A stretch of 50,182 nt of DNA from Chitinispirillia bacterium (lineage in GTDB: Bacteria > Fibrobacterota > Chitinivibrionia > Chitinivibrionales > Chitinispirillaceae), in NCBI GenBank assembly GCA_009786575.1, contig WQRV01000002.1, positions 1-50,182 on the forward strand, read 5' to 3'. Shown piece by piece: positions 9,437 to 18,553 of the stretch. The notes under the pieces were generated by a model. The model was not told the DNA's origin. It did not search any database and saw nothing but the letters and a program-made list of their open reading frames with translations. Position 1 is the first letter of the stretch. Every line of letters starts with the position of its first letter. The position numbers and the translations under genes were made by a program.

Positions 9437-10315
9437 ATGCCCATTAGCTCAATGACAGGCTTCGGCCTGGCCGAGTCCGCCGCCCCCTCCGGGAACTACC
9501 GGGTGGAGATACGTGGCGTCAACAACCGTTATCAGGACGTACAGATACGGCTTCCCAAGTTTGCGATGAACCTTGAGGCCAAGGTGAAAAAAGAGCTCTC
9601 CGCAATCATCTCGCGCGGGAGCATCAGCGTCTTCATATCCTGCGACAGGGGGGAGGTAAGCGATGTTAAGCTCACCTGGGACAAGTCTGTTGTTGATAAT
9701 TACTTACGGATATTTAACGAAGTAAAGGATGAATATGGGCTGGCCGGTGAGATCCGGCTTGCCGACCTGCTCCGCTACAGCGATTTCATAAGGAGCGAGT
9801 CGGTAGCGTACAGCGAGGATGCGCTGTGGAAGCACATGCGCCCGGCGGTCGCCGCTGCGGTAAAAGCCTTCCAGGAGTCGCGGGAGGTAGAGGGGGCGCA
9901 GTTAGTCAAAGAACTCAGAAAAATCCTTAAGGACATAACCAAGACCCTGCAGCAGATAGAGAAGCGCGTTCCGGAGCGCGTCAAGGAGTACAGCGCGGCC
10001 CTTTCGGCCCGGGTAGATAAGCTGATAGCCGCCCAGCCCGACCCGCAGCGCATCGCCACGGAGGTCGCCATGATGGCCGAGCGCCTCGACATCACTGAGG
10101 AGATAACCCGCCTGCGGGCCCACATCGAAAAATTCAGCGCGGATTTTGACAGTGATGAGCCGGTAGGCAAGAGGATGGGATTTTTGCTGCAGGAGATGAA
10201 CAGAGAGGCTAATACGATAGGGTCGAAGGCGAATGATACGGAAATCGCTCATAAAGCCGTTGTCCTGAAGGAAAATATTGAAAAGATCAGGGAACAGATT
10301 CAGAATATCGAGTAA
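9437..10315 (+). CDS. yicC: YicC/YloC-family endoribonuclease
   Basis: MPISSMTGFGLAES...EIRGVNNRYQDVQIRLP; C-terminal GKRMGFLLQEMNREANTIGSKANDTEIAHKAVVLKENIEKIREQIQNIE. Confidence 0.95.
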   Translation: MPISSMTGFGLAESAAPSGNYRVEIRGVNNRYQDVQIRLPKFAMNLEAKVKKELSAIISRGSISVFISCDRGEVSDVKLTWDKSVVDNYLRIFNEVKDEYGLAGEIRLADLLRYSDFIRSESVAYSEDALWKHMRPAVAAAVKAFQESREVEGAQLVKELRKILKDITKTLQQIEKRVPERVKEYSAALSARVDKLIAAQPDPQRIATEVAMMAERLDITEEITRLRAHIEKFSADFDSDEPVGKRMGFLLQEMNREANTIGSKANDTEIAHKAVVLKENIEKIREQIQNIE

Positions 10316-10340
10316 TATGTTGTATTGATACGATAATACA

Positions 10341-10442
10341 GATTACGCTGCTGAATATTATATCTGCGCCGCCGGGCGGCATCACGGCTGTCGTGAAGCC
10401 GTACAGCGGTACGGTATAATATTTAACCGCGTCTTCAATAAT
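10341..10442. repeat. Palindromic element (copy B) upstream of rpoZ
   Basis: GATTACGCTGCTGAATATTATA pairs imperfectly with TATAATATTTAACCGCGTCTTC; core CATCACGGCTGTCGTGAAGCCGT; ends CTTCAATAAT. Confidence 0.7.
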
Positions 10443-10464
10443 CATTCAAAATAGGAGGTTTAAA

Positions 10465-10677
10465 ATGTCCGATTTGTATGAGCTTGAGCTCGAAACGCTT
10501 GAAAAAAAGGGCGTGAGCCGTTACAAAGCTGTCCTCATGGCGTCTCAGGAGGCCCGCTACATCAACTCCCAGATCCGCGTGGGCAACCTCACCACGAAGG
10601 ATAAGCCTACCACGCTCGCGCTGAAGAAGCTGTTTGAGGGCAGGGTCGTTGAGGACCTGGAAGAGCAGAACATCTGA
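10465..10677 (+). CDS. rpoZ: RNA polymerase omega subunit-like
   Basis: 70 aa, SRYKAVLMASQEARYINSQIR...KPTTLALKKLFEGRV; between yicC and coaBC (conserved neighbourhood). Confidence 0.85.
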   Translation: MSDLYELELETLEKKGVSRYKAVLMASQEARYINSQIRVGNLTTKDKPTTLALKKLFEGRVVEDLEEQNI

Positions 10678-10688
10678 GGCGGCAGCGC

Positions 10689-11978
10689 GTGAGCGGAGGC
10701 CGCAGGGTATTGGTGGGGATAACGGGGGGGATCGCGGCTTACAAGGTCCCCCTTCTTGTCCGTCTATTGCGCAAAAACGGGTGCGAGGTCAAGGTTGTGA
10801 TGACCGCGGCCGCCGGGCCGCTTGTTGGGGCTGAGGCGCTAAGGGTTCTATCCGGTAATCCGGTTTATCTCGACGGGGTTGAAAATCAGTACGATATGGG
10901 GCATATTCGCCTTTCGGAATGGGCTGATGTGTTCCTGATCTGTCCCGCGACTGCCAACACCATTGCTAAGATTGCGTGCGGTATTGCTGATAATTTGCTG
11001 ACAACGCTTGCGTTGTCGGTTCCCGAAAGAAAGATCGTTGTGGCCCCGGCGATGAACTGCGTCATGTGGGCGAATGCGGCGACGCAGGCAAATATCGGGA
11101 AGCTGCGGGACAGGGGGGTCGCGGTCCTGCCGGTTGAAGATGGTGAGCTTGCTTGCGGGGTCTGCGGCCCGGGGCGGATGCTTGGGATTGATAAGATAGC
11201 GGAACTGGTGGTGTCGTTTCCTAACGGGGATCAGCCGTTGCCGGTTGATAATCCGCCGGCTGGAGTTGTTGGCGGGCCGTTACCCGTTGATAAATCCGCC
11301 TCCCGGCCGCTTATGGGTAAGGCGGTGCTGATATCTTCCGGCCCTACAGAGGAGCCGATCGACCCGGTGCGGGTAATCACCAACCGGTCGTCCGGGAAGA
11401 TGGGCGCGGCGCTCGCTAAAGCCGCATTGGCGATGGGGGCGCGTGTTACCGTGGTTTCCGGCCCGGCGCCGGCGCCGCTTCCGGCTGGGGCGGATGCGGT
11501 CTATGTAAGGACCGCGGCGGAGATGGAAGCGGAGATGGTGAAAAGGTTTGGGGATGTTGATATCTGCATAATGGCCGCGGCTGTCAGCGACTATCGCCCC
11601 GCAAGCCCTTCGGAAACGAAAATACACCGGTCGGATAGTGATAATTTGACGATAGAGCTCGTACCAAACCCCGACATAGCGGCCAAACTCGGCGCGGCTA
11701 AGTCTAACCAGTGCCTTGTTGGCTTTTCGCTTGAGAGCGGAGATGGCATTGGGCGGGCTGAAGATAAGATGGCGAAGAAGAATTGCGATATGATGGTCTA
11801 TAATAAGGTAGATGTGGCGCTTGGCGGGGACAGTACAGGCTTTACGATTTTGTTTGGGGACGGGCGCAGGGAGGTTTTTCCGGTGATGGGCAAGACGGAG
11901 GCGGCGCGGGTTATCATCACCAATATCGCCGGCCGCATTGCGGGCGGGCGCGGTTCATCCATAAGATCGGACTATTAG
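10689..11978 (+). CDS. coaBC: Bifunctional phosphopantothenoylcysteine decarboxylase / phosphopantothenate--cysteine ligase
   Basis: VLVGITGGIAAYKVPLLVRLLRK; APAMNCVMWANAATQAN; VLISSGPTEEPIDPVRVITNRSSGKMGAALAKAA. Confidence 0.96.
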   Translation: MSGGRRVLVGITGGIAAYKVPLLVRLLRKNGCEVKVVMTAAAGPLVGAEALRVLSGNPVYLDGVENQYDMGHIRLSEWADVFLICPATANTIAKIACGIADNLLTTLALSVPERKIVVAPAMNCVMWANAATQANIGKLRDRGVAVLPVEDGELACGVCGPGRMLGIDKIAELVVSFPNGDQPLPVDNPPAGVVGGPLPVDKSASRPLMGKAVLISSGPTEEPIDPVRVITNRSSGKMGAALAKAALAMGARVTVVSGPAPAPLPAGADAVYVRTAAEMEAEMVKRFGDVDICIMAAAVSDYRPASPSETKIHRSDSDNLTIELVPNPDIAAKLGAAKSNQCLVGFSLESGDGIGRAEDKMAKKNCDMMVYNKVDVALGGDSTGFTILFGDGRREVFPVMGKTEAARVIITNIAGRIAGGRGSSIRSDY

Positions 11979-11984
11979 TTGATT

Positions 11985-12908
11985 ATGGCTGATAAAACGC
12001 AAAATCTTCTGGTTTCGTACCTAAAGTATCAGCGCGATATTGGCGTGGACGATATTGTTTTCGGGGCGGGGTCGGAGATCAGGAAAATTTTATCCGGGGC
12101 CGCGGCTAAACCTAATAGCGCCGGATCTTACGATTCGCGCGGGACCTCCGCGCCGGGGCCAATACCGGAGCCGGGATTCACGCCGCCGGTTAGGCAGCCG
12201 CCGGGTTCCGTTCCCCCGCCGTATCTAACCGATAGAACGTATGAAAAACAAGCACCTTGCGGCACGGATTCTTTCTCGAAACTGTCAAAAATCAGGCTGG
12301 TAGACCCCGGCGCTTCGAAATTTGAGCGCAAGCCAATCACGTCCCGTCCCGTCACTCAGACGGCCAAACGGGAGACGCTTGCGGAGTTGTATCGCGAGGT
12401 TATAAAATGCGACAGGTGCGAGGCGGCGCACAAACGGTCCAAGGTGGTTTTCGGTTCCGGCAGCGCCGACGGGCGCCTCTTTGTTATCGGCTACGCTCCA
12501 GATGCCGGCGACGACAGCGCCGGGCTCCCTTTTCAGGGGGCGGACGGCGAGCTTTTCGAGAAAATACTCGGGAAAATGGGGCTCGACCGGAAGGAGGGGG
12601 TTTTCGCGTCGTACATCCAGAAGTGCCGCGGCGGCGGGTTTGACCGGGAGCACGCCGGGGTGTGCCGGGAGATTCTGGACAGGCAGATAGAGATCATCGC
12701 TCCCAAGTCTATCTTAATCTTTGGCCAGCCGGCGGCGAATTTTTTGTTTGGGAATGACGACGGCATTGAACAGTTGCGCGCCATTAACCATATTTATAAA
12801 GGGGTGCCGGCTGTGGTAACCTACAGCCTCTCGCTCATGTCCAAGGAGACGCAGTACCGGTTTGGGGCGTGGGACGACATGAAGAAGATTATCGGTATGA
12901 TAGGGTGA
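11985..12908 (+). CDS. Uracil-DNA glycosylase superfamily (family-4-like), motifs divergent
   Basis: CDRCEAAH...VIGYAPDAGDDSAGLPFQGADGELFEKILGKMGLDR...YIQKCR...ILIFGQPAANFLFG. ATG at 11985 preferred over TTG at 11979. Confidence 0.8.
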   Translation: MADKTQNLLVSYLKYQRDIGVDDIVFGAGSEIRKILSGAAAKPNSAGSYDSRGTSAPGPIPEPGFTPPVRQPPGSVPPPYLTDRTYEKQAPCGTDSFSKLSKIRLVDPGASKFERKPITSRPVTQTAKRETLAELYREVIKCDRCEAAHKRSKVVFGSGSADGRLFVIGYAPDAGDDSAGLPFQGADGELFEKILGKMGLDRKEGVFASYIQKCRGGGFDREHAGVCREILDRQIEIIAPKSILIFGQPAANFLFGNDDGIEQLRAINHIYKGVPAVVTYSLSLMSKETQYRFGAWDDMKKIIGMIG

Positions 12909-12909
12909 T

Positions 12910-14310
12910 ATGCAGACGAAAAAAATAAAAAAAACCGCGGAACCCGCCGCCGGCGCCGACCGCGTCCCGCCCCAGTCGCTGGACGCCGAGCGTACTATCC
13001 TCGGGTCTATGCTGATAGACGATGTTGCCGTCGATGTTGCCATTGAGTTCCTGAGCGAGGACAATTTTTACTCTGACGCGCACTCAAAGATATTTATCTG
13101 CATGCGGGAGTTGTCGGAGGTGGGCACCCCTGTAGACATCATAACCGTATCCGAGAAGCTGCGCCGTAAGGAATGGATTGAGGCGGTGGGTACGGAGGCG
13201 TATCTGGCCGAGCTTGCGGAGAGCGTGGCCACATCGGGCAACGTGCAGTACTACGCGTCTATTGTGCGGGAGAAGTCGGTGCTGCGGCAGCTTATCAACG
13301 CGGCCGGGGAGATCACCACCGAGTGTTTTTCCGGCGACCGCGAGACGCAGGATGTCCTTGACGACGCCGAGAGGAAGATTTTCGGTATTGCCGAATCGCG
13401 GATAAAGAACAAGTTTGAATCCATCGGCCAGATTTTACCGCAGACATGGAAGGTAATTGAGAGTTACGCCAACCCCGACGCGCAGTTGGGCGTGCCTACC
13501 GGCTTTACCGATCTTGACCGGCTGACGACGGGGCTTCACCGCGGCGATTTGGTGGTTGTGGGCGGCCGCCCCTCTATGGGCAAGACCGCGTTTTGCCTTG
13601 CGGTAGCGCTTAACGCCGCTGTCCGCGCGAAGCGCAGTACGGCTATCTTTTCGCTTGAAATGACCAAGGATTCGCTTGTGCAGAGGATGCTCTGCTCGGA
13701 GGCTAAGGTGAATATGCACCATCTGCGCAGCGGTACGCTCCCCTCCACCGACCACGGGAGGCTGGGCACCGCCGCCGGGCCGCTTTACGAGGCGCCTATC
13801 TATATAGACGACACGCCGGGCATAAATGTGCTGGAGCTTCGAGCCAAGGCGCGGCGGCTCAAGGCGCAATACGGCCTCGACCTCATCATAGTTGACTATC
13901 TGCAGCTCATGACTCCGCACGTTAAGTCAGAGAGCACACAGCAGGACATATCGCTCATAAGCCGTTCGCTCAAGGCCGTGGCCAGGGAGCTTGAAGTGCC
14001 GCTTATCGCCCTGTCGCAGCTGTCGCGCTCGGTCGAGTCGCGCCCCGACAAGCGCCCGCTGCTCTCGGACCTGCGGGACTCGGGTGCCATAGAGCAGGAC
14101 GCCGACGTAGTCATGTTCGTCTACCGCGAAGAGAAGTACAAGCCGGACGATCCCGCGCTCGAGGGCAAGGCGGAGATAATAGTAGGGAAGCAGAGGAACG
14201 GGCCCGTAGGCAAGGTGGAGGTCGCGTTCGTCAAGAAATACGCCGGTTTTGAGAATCTGGCCGCTCACGCCGGCATGCCCCCCGACCTGCCGGAGGACTT
14301 CTCATCGTGA
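12910..14310 (+). CDS. dnaB: Replicative DNA helicase DnaB
   Basis: PPQSLDAERTILGSMLID; Walker A VVGGRPSMGKTAF; IIVDYLQLM. Confidence 0.97.
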   Translation: MQTKKIKKTAEPAAGADRVPPQSLDAERTILGSMLIDDVAVDVAIEFLSEDNFYSDAHSKIFICMRELSEVGTPVDIITVSEKLRRKEWIEAVGTEAYLAELAESVATSGNVQYYASIVREKSVLRQLINAAGEITTECFSGDRETQDVLDDAERKIFGIAESRIKNKFESIGQILPQTWKVIESYANPDAQLGVPTGFTDLDRLTTGLHRGDLVVVGGRPSMGKTAFCLAVALNAAVRAKRSTAIFSLEMTKDSLVQRMLCSEAKVNMHHLRSGTLPSTDHGRLGTAAGPLYEAPIYIDDTPGINVLELRAKARRLKAQYGLDLIIVDYLQLMTPHVKSESTQQDISLISRSLKAVARELEVPLIALSQLSRSVESRPDKRPLLSDLRDSGAIEQDADVVMFVYREEKYKPDDPALEGKAEIIVGKQRNGPVGKVEVAFVKKYAGFENLAAHAGMPPDLPEDFSS

Positions 14311-15107
14311 CAGCGCTGCTACGCCCCATCGCATTCATCGGCCGGACCGTGATCGCTCAGCTTGGCAAGGTCCGCGACTTTATCCTCGGCACGCGCGAGT
14401 ACGGCGAGCTCGGCTTCAGGACGTTCTCGAAAATGCCGCTTGCGGTGAAAAATGTTGATATAACCACGAGTCACATGTATACTTTAGGTATAGAGTCTAT
14501 TCCGCTCGTAACGATGATCGCGATTTTTTTGGGATCCGCGACGGTTACTCAGGCGGTGTACCAGATGTCGGGGATGATCCCGCTGCGCTACCTCGGCGCG
14601 CTTGTCTGCAAGACGACAATAACGGAGCTCGCGCCGGTGATAACGAGCATGGTCTTCGCGGGCCGTGTGGCCACGGGCATTGCCGCCGAGATAGCCTCCA
14701 TGAAGGGCAGTGAACAGCTGGACGCGATGGCGGTGCTGCGGCTCGACCCTATAAGGTACCTGATCGTACCGAAGGCGATAGCCTGCATAGTGATGCTGCC
14801 GGTGCTGGCGGTGTGGGCGATACTGATGAGCTTCGTGGGCGCGGCGGTGACGGTAGCGATATCGGTCGACATGACGATGCACACCTACCTTTCGGGGATG
14901 AAACTGTTTTTCAATCCCAACGATGTCTATATGAGTGTAGGGAAGACGGCGATATTCGGCGCGATAGTGGCAATCACCGGTGCGTACTTCGGCTTCAAGG
15001 CCAAGGGCGGCGCCGAGGGCGTAGGCAACGCGACGACGAAAGCGGTAGTTACGTCGGCGGTGCTGATACTGATATTCGATTTTGTAGTAGCGGTGATGGT
15101 AATGTAA
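14307..15107 (+). CDS. mlaE: MlaE-type ABC transporter permease
   Basis: AVYQMSGMIPLRYLGALVCKTTITELAPVITSMVFAGRVATGIAAEIASMKGSEQLDAMAVL; GTGA overlap with dnaB. Confidence 0.93.
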   Translation: MTALLRPIAFIGRTVIAQLGKVRDFILGTREYGELGFRTFSKMPLAVKNVDITTSHMYTLGIESIPLVTMIAIFLGSATVTQAVYQMSGMIPLRYLGALVCKTTITELAPVITSMVFAGRVATGIAAEIASMKGSEQLDAMAVLRLDPIRYLIVPKAIACIVMLPVLAVWAILMSFVGAAVTVAISVDMTMHTYLSGMKLFFNPNDVYMSVGKTAIFGAIVAITGAYFGFKAKGGAEGVGNATTKAVVTSAVLILIFDFVVAVMVM

Positions 15108-15113
15108 ATTCAG

Positions 15114-15192
15114 AGTTTGGAGTGTGGAGTTTGGAATGTGGGGTTAATGAAAAAACTCCAAACTTCACACTCAAAACTCCACACTCCAAACT
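15114..15192. repeat. 19-bp perfect inverted repeat AGTTTGGAGTGTGGAGTTT / AAACTCCACACTCCAAACT with internal degenerate repeats
   Basis: 15114-15132 versus 15174-15192, between mlaE and mlaF; related element at 31447-31515. Confidence 0.85.
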
Positions 15193-15209
15193 ATAACAGG
15201 CGGTCGGCG

Positions 15210-16133
15210 ATGTTATTAGAGGTAAGGCATCTAAAAAAGCGTTTCGGCAATCAGGTTGTCCTCGACGACATCAACATTAACCTTGACCGCGGCCAGGTAC
15301 TTTGTGTCCTCGGCCAGTCGGGCAGCGGCAAGACTGTCCTCTTCCGCCACATTATAGGGCTTTTGTTCCCGGACGGCGGCGAGATACGGCTCGACGGCCA
15401 GGTGGTCTCTACGCCCACAACGAAACCAGCAGATTTTGAAAAGCACCGCAAGCGCTTCGGCATCCTCTTTCAGGGCGCCGCGCTCTTCGACTCCATGGAT
15501 GTGGGCGAGAACCTCGCGTTCCCGCTGCGCGAGCACACTCACCTCACCACGAAGGAAATAAGTAAAACCATAGGCGAGGCGCTTGAGATGGTTGGGCTGC
15601 GTGAGGAGTTCAAGAGCAAGATGCCCTCGGAGCTATCCGGCGGCATGCGCAGCCGCGTGGGGCTGGCGCGGGCGATAGTTATGAAGCCTGAGATAATGCT
15701 CTACGACGAGCCAACATCCGCGCTCGACCCCATAATGACCGATAAGATCAATGACCTGATAATGTCGCTTCGGGACCGGCTCAAGATGACATCTATAGTG
15801 ATCTCACACGACATAGGCTCCGCGTACAAGGTTGCCGACAAGATAGCGATGATCCACGAAGGCAAGATAATCTTCGACGGCACACCGCCGGAGATCCGCA
15901 GCTCGCGCAATCTTTACGTACAGCAGTTCCTGCGCGGCTACCGCGAAAAGTTCTACGCCTTCAGCGAGGAGGAGAAGTACGCGAATCCGGTAGATATAAG
16001 CAAGATAAAACCTGCCCGGCCGCCAAAAAAGGGCGCGGCGCAGCAGAACGCGCCGCTGTCTGTTCCTATAGACATAGCGAACAAAAAATTCGAAATGCCG
16101 GTGCGCGCGCGTACCGGTGAGCCGCCAAGGTAA
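15210..16133 (+). CDS. mlaF: MlaF-type ABC transporter ATP-binding protein
   Basis: Walker A VLGQSGSGKTVL, signature LSGGMRSRVGLARAIVMKPEIMLYDEPTSALDP. Start moved to ATG 15210 because upstream residues fall in the repeat. Confidence 0.92.
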   Translation: MLLEVRHLKKRFGNQVVLDDININLDRGQVLCVLGQSGSGKTVLFRHIIGLLFPDGGEIRLDGQVVSTPTTKPADFEKHRKRFGILFQGAALFDSMDVGENLAFPLREHTHLTTKEISKTIGEALEMVGLREEFKSKMPSELSGGMRSRVGLARAIVMKPEIMLYDEPTSALDPIMTDKINDLIMSLRDRLKMTSIVISHDIGSAYKVADKIAMIHEGKIIFDGTPPEIRSSRNLYVQQFLRGYREKFYAFSEEEKYANPVDISKIKPARPPKKGAAQQNAPLSVPIDIANKKFEMPVRARTGEPPR

Positions 16134-16172
16134 TTTTTTCACGCGCCCGAAGGGGGTGCGAAGGATGTTGTA

Positions 16173-17642
16173 ATGGTTGACAAATGCGACATTGGCGTGA
16201 TTGGCCTTGCGGTAATGGGGCAAAATCTTATCCTCAATATCAACGATAAAGGCTTCTCCGCGGCAATATACAATGAAACGGAAAAGGTAGACGATTTTCT
16301 GAATGGCGCCGCCGCCGGGCGCGGCGGTATTATCGCTACACACACGTTAGATGAATTTTGCGGACGGCTCTCTCGCCCCAGAAAAATATTACTGTTGGTC
16401 AGGGCCGGGGAACTTGTAGATGATTTCATTGAATCGCTGCTGCCGTTATTGGACCCGGGCGACTGTGTGATAGACTGCGGCAACAGTTTTTTTAAGGATA
16501 CGGCCCGCCGCTGTCAATACCTTAATGATAATGGAATTATTTTTTGCGGCGCGGGGATTTCCGGCGGTGAAGATGGGGCGCGGCGCGGGCCGTCTCTCAT
16601 GCCCGGCGGGGATAAGCGCGCGTGGCCGCTTGTCAGGGAAATTTTTCAATCCATTTGCGCGAAAACCCCGGCAGGAGAGCCGTGCTGCGGGTGGGTAGGG
16701 AATGACGGTGCGGGGCATTTCGTCAAAATGATCCATAATGGGATTGAATATGGCGATATGCAGCTTATCAGCGAGGCGTACTCGTTATTGAAAACCGTTT
16801 CGGGGATGAGCCATGACGATATGGCGGATCTGTTTGACAAGTGGAACAAGACTGAACTTGACAGCTATCTGATACATATCACCGGTGATATTTTGAGATA
16901 TAAGGATGACGGCGGCCATCCGTTAGTAGAAAAAATATTGGACTGCGCGGGGCAGAAGGGGACGGGCAAGTGGATGTCTTCCAGTTCATTAGAATCAGGC
17001 TCGCCAACGACGCTTGTGACTGAATCAGTTTACGCGAGGATGCTGTCGGCTATGGTTGATGAAAGGTGGAAGGCGTCATCTATATATAAAGATGAATGGT
17101 TGTCGTCACCGCAGTTTCTGTCCACACTCTCGATGATGCTGAAGCCGGAGGATATAAGGAAAGCGTTATTGGCCTCAAAAATTATCTCTTACGCGCAGGG
17201 ATTTATGCTGATGTCGTCAGCCTCAAAAGAGTACTCCTGGAATCTCGACCTTGGGAGCATCGCCTTATTATGGCGTAGCGGGTGCATTATTCGCAGCGTT
17301 TTTCTTGATGATATTAAAAGCGCATACCGTAAGGACCCGTTGCTGCAAAATTTGTTGTTTGATGATTATTTCCGCAGGTTGATTACTTCGTGTCAGTCAT
17401 CATGGAGAAGCGTTGTATCAACAGCCGCCACCGCCGGCATCCCCGTGCCTGCCCTTTCGGGTGCGCTCAGTTTTTTCGATTCGTACAGGTGCGGTAAATC
17501 TGCCGCAAATCTCATTTCGGCCCAGCGGGACTATTTCGGCGCGCATACGTACGAGCGCGCAGATTGCCCCCGGGGACAATTTTTTCACACTAACTGGACG
17601 GGAGGCGGCGCCGGCGCAGCGCCGAACCCGTATACGGCATAA
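16173..17642 (+). CDS. gnd: 6-phosphogluconate dehydrogenase, decarboxylating
   Basis: IGVIGLAVMGQNLILNINDKGF; GISGGEDGARRGPSLMPGG; HFVKMIHNGIEYGDMQLISEAY. Confidence 0.97.
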   Translation: MVDKCDIGVIGLAVMGQNLILNINDKGFSAAIYNETEKVDDFLNGAAAGRGGIIATHTLDEFCGRLSRPRKILLLVRAGELVDDFIESLLPLLDPGDCVIDCGNSFFKDTARRCQYLNDNGIIFCGAGISGGEDGARRGPSLMPGGDKRAWPLVREIFQSICAKTPAGEPCCGWVGNDGAGHFVKMIHNGIEYGDMQLISEAYSLLKTVSGMSHDDMADLFDKWNKTELDSYLIHITGDILRYKDDGGHPLVEKILDCAGQKGTGKWMSSSSLESGSPTTLVTESVYARMLSAMVDERWKASSIYKDEWLSSPQFLSTLSMMLKPEDIRKALLASKIISYAQGFMLMSSASKEYSWNLDLGSIALLWRSGCIIRSVFLDDIKSAYRKDPLLQNLLFDDYFRRLITSCQSSWRSVVSTAATAGIPVPALSGALSFFDSYRCGKSAANLISAQRDYFGAHTYERADCPRGQFFHTNWTGGGAGAAPNPYTA

Positions 17643-17647
17643 ATTTT

Positions 17648-18553
17648 ATGAAAAACACAATAATCCGTTTTGTATCCATGCTGGCGATACCCATATTGCT
17701 GCTCCTCTATTTCACATTCTTCAAACATAACGCGGCCGACCCGCCGGGGCAGAAGCTGCCGAAGTTTCCGCCGCAGAGGATAATATCGTTCGCGCCGAGC
17801 GCCACCGAGATACTGTTTGAGCTTGGGCAGGGCGATAATGTTGTGGGCGTAACGCAGTTCTGCTCCTATCCTCCGGCTGCAGCCGAAAAGGAGAAGATAG
17901 GCGGGCACGTAGACCACAACTACGAGGCGATACTGAGGCTCAAGCCGGATTTCGCCGTTATTCTCAGGGAACAGGTAGATATAAAGCCGTTTTTGGAAAA
18001 ACACTCGATCCTCTATGCCGCCATAGGGAGCGAGTCGATAGGCGAGATCATCGACGCGGTACAACTGGTATCCAGAGCGTGTTTCTCCGTCAGAAAAGGC
18101 GATTCCCTCGCGCAAAGTTTGCGTAATCAGCTGTTTGGGCCTGTAACCGGCGCAGACGTCAAACGTCCTAAAGCTCTGTTCTGCGTGAGCCGCGACGACA
18201 TCCGCAGCGGTACAGTCAGCAAAGTTTTCGCGGCTGGGGCGTCGTCGTTCTATAGCGAACTGATAGGCGCGGCCGGAGGAGTCAACATTCTGGGCGATGT
18301 AAATCAGCCGTACCCGGCGGTAAGCGCGGAAGCGGTAGTCAGGCTCAATCCCGATATCATCATAGACATATCGTCATCATATCTCAAGCCAACGCCGGAA
18401 GCGGTGTGCAGGGATTGGAAATCGCTTAAAAGTGTCAACGCGGTTAATGCAGGCAGGGTGTACTGCCTCTCCGGTGATTATTTGATGATTCCCGGGCCGA
18501 GGGTTGGGCTGATACTTGAGGATTTAAAGAGGATCATACAGGACGTACAATGA
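17648..18553 (+). CDS. Periplasmic binding protein of a B12/Fe3+-siderophore-type ABC transporter
   Basis: N-terminal TM/signal; PPQRIISFAPSATEILFELGQGDNVVGVTQFCSYP; EAVVRLNPDIIID. Confidence 0.88.
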   Translation: MKNTIIRFVSMLAIPILLLLYFTFFKHNAADPPGQKLPKFPPQRIISFAPSATEILFELGQGDNVVGVTQFCSYPPAAAEKEKIGGHVDHNYEAILRLKPDFAVILREQVDIKPFLEKHSILYAAIGSESIGEIIDAVQLVSRACFSVRKGDSLAQSLRNQLFGPVTGADVKRPKALFCVSRDDIRSGTVSKVFAAGASSFYSELIGAAGGVNILGDVNQPYPAVSAEAVVRLNPDIIIDISSSYLKPTPEAVCRDWKSLKSVNAVNAGRVYCLSGDYLMIPGPRVGLILEDLKRIIQDVQ

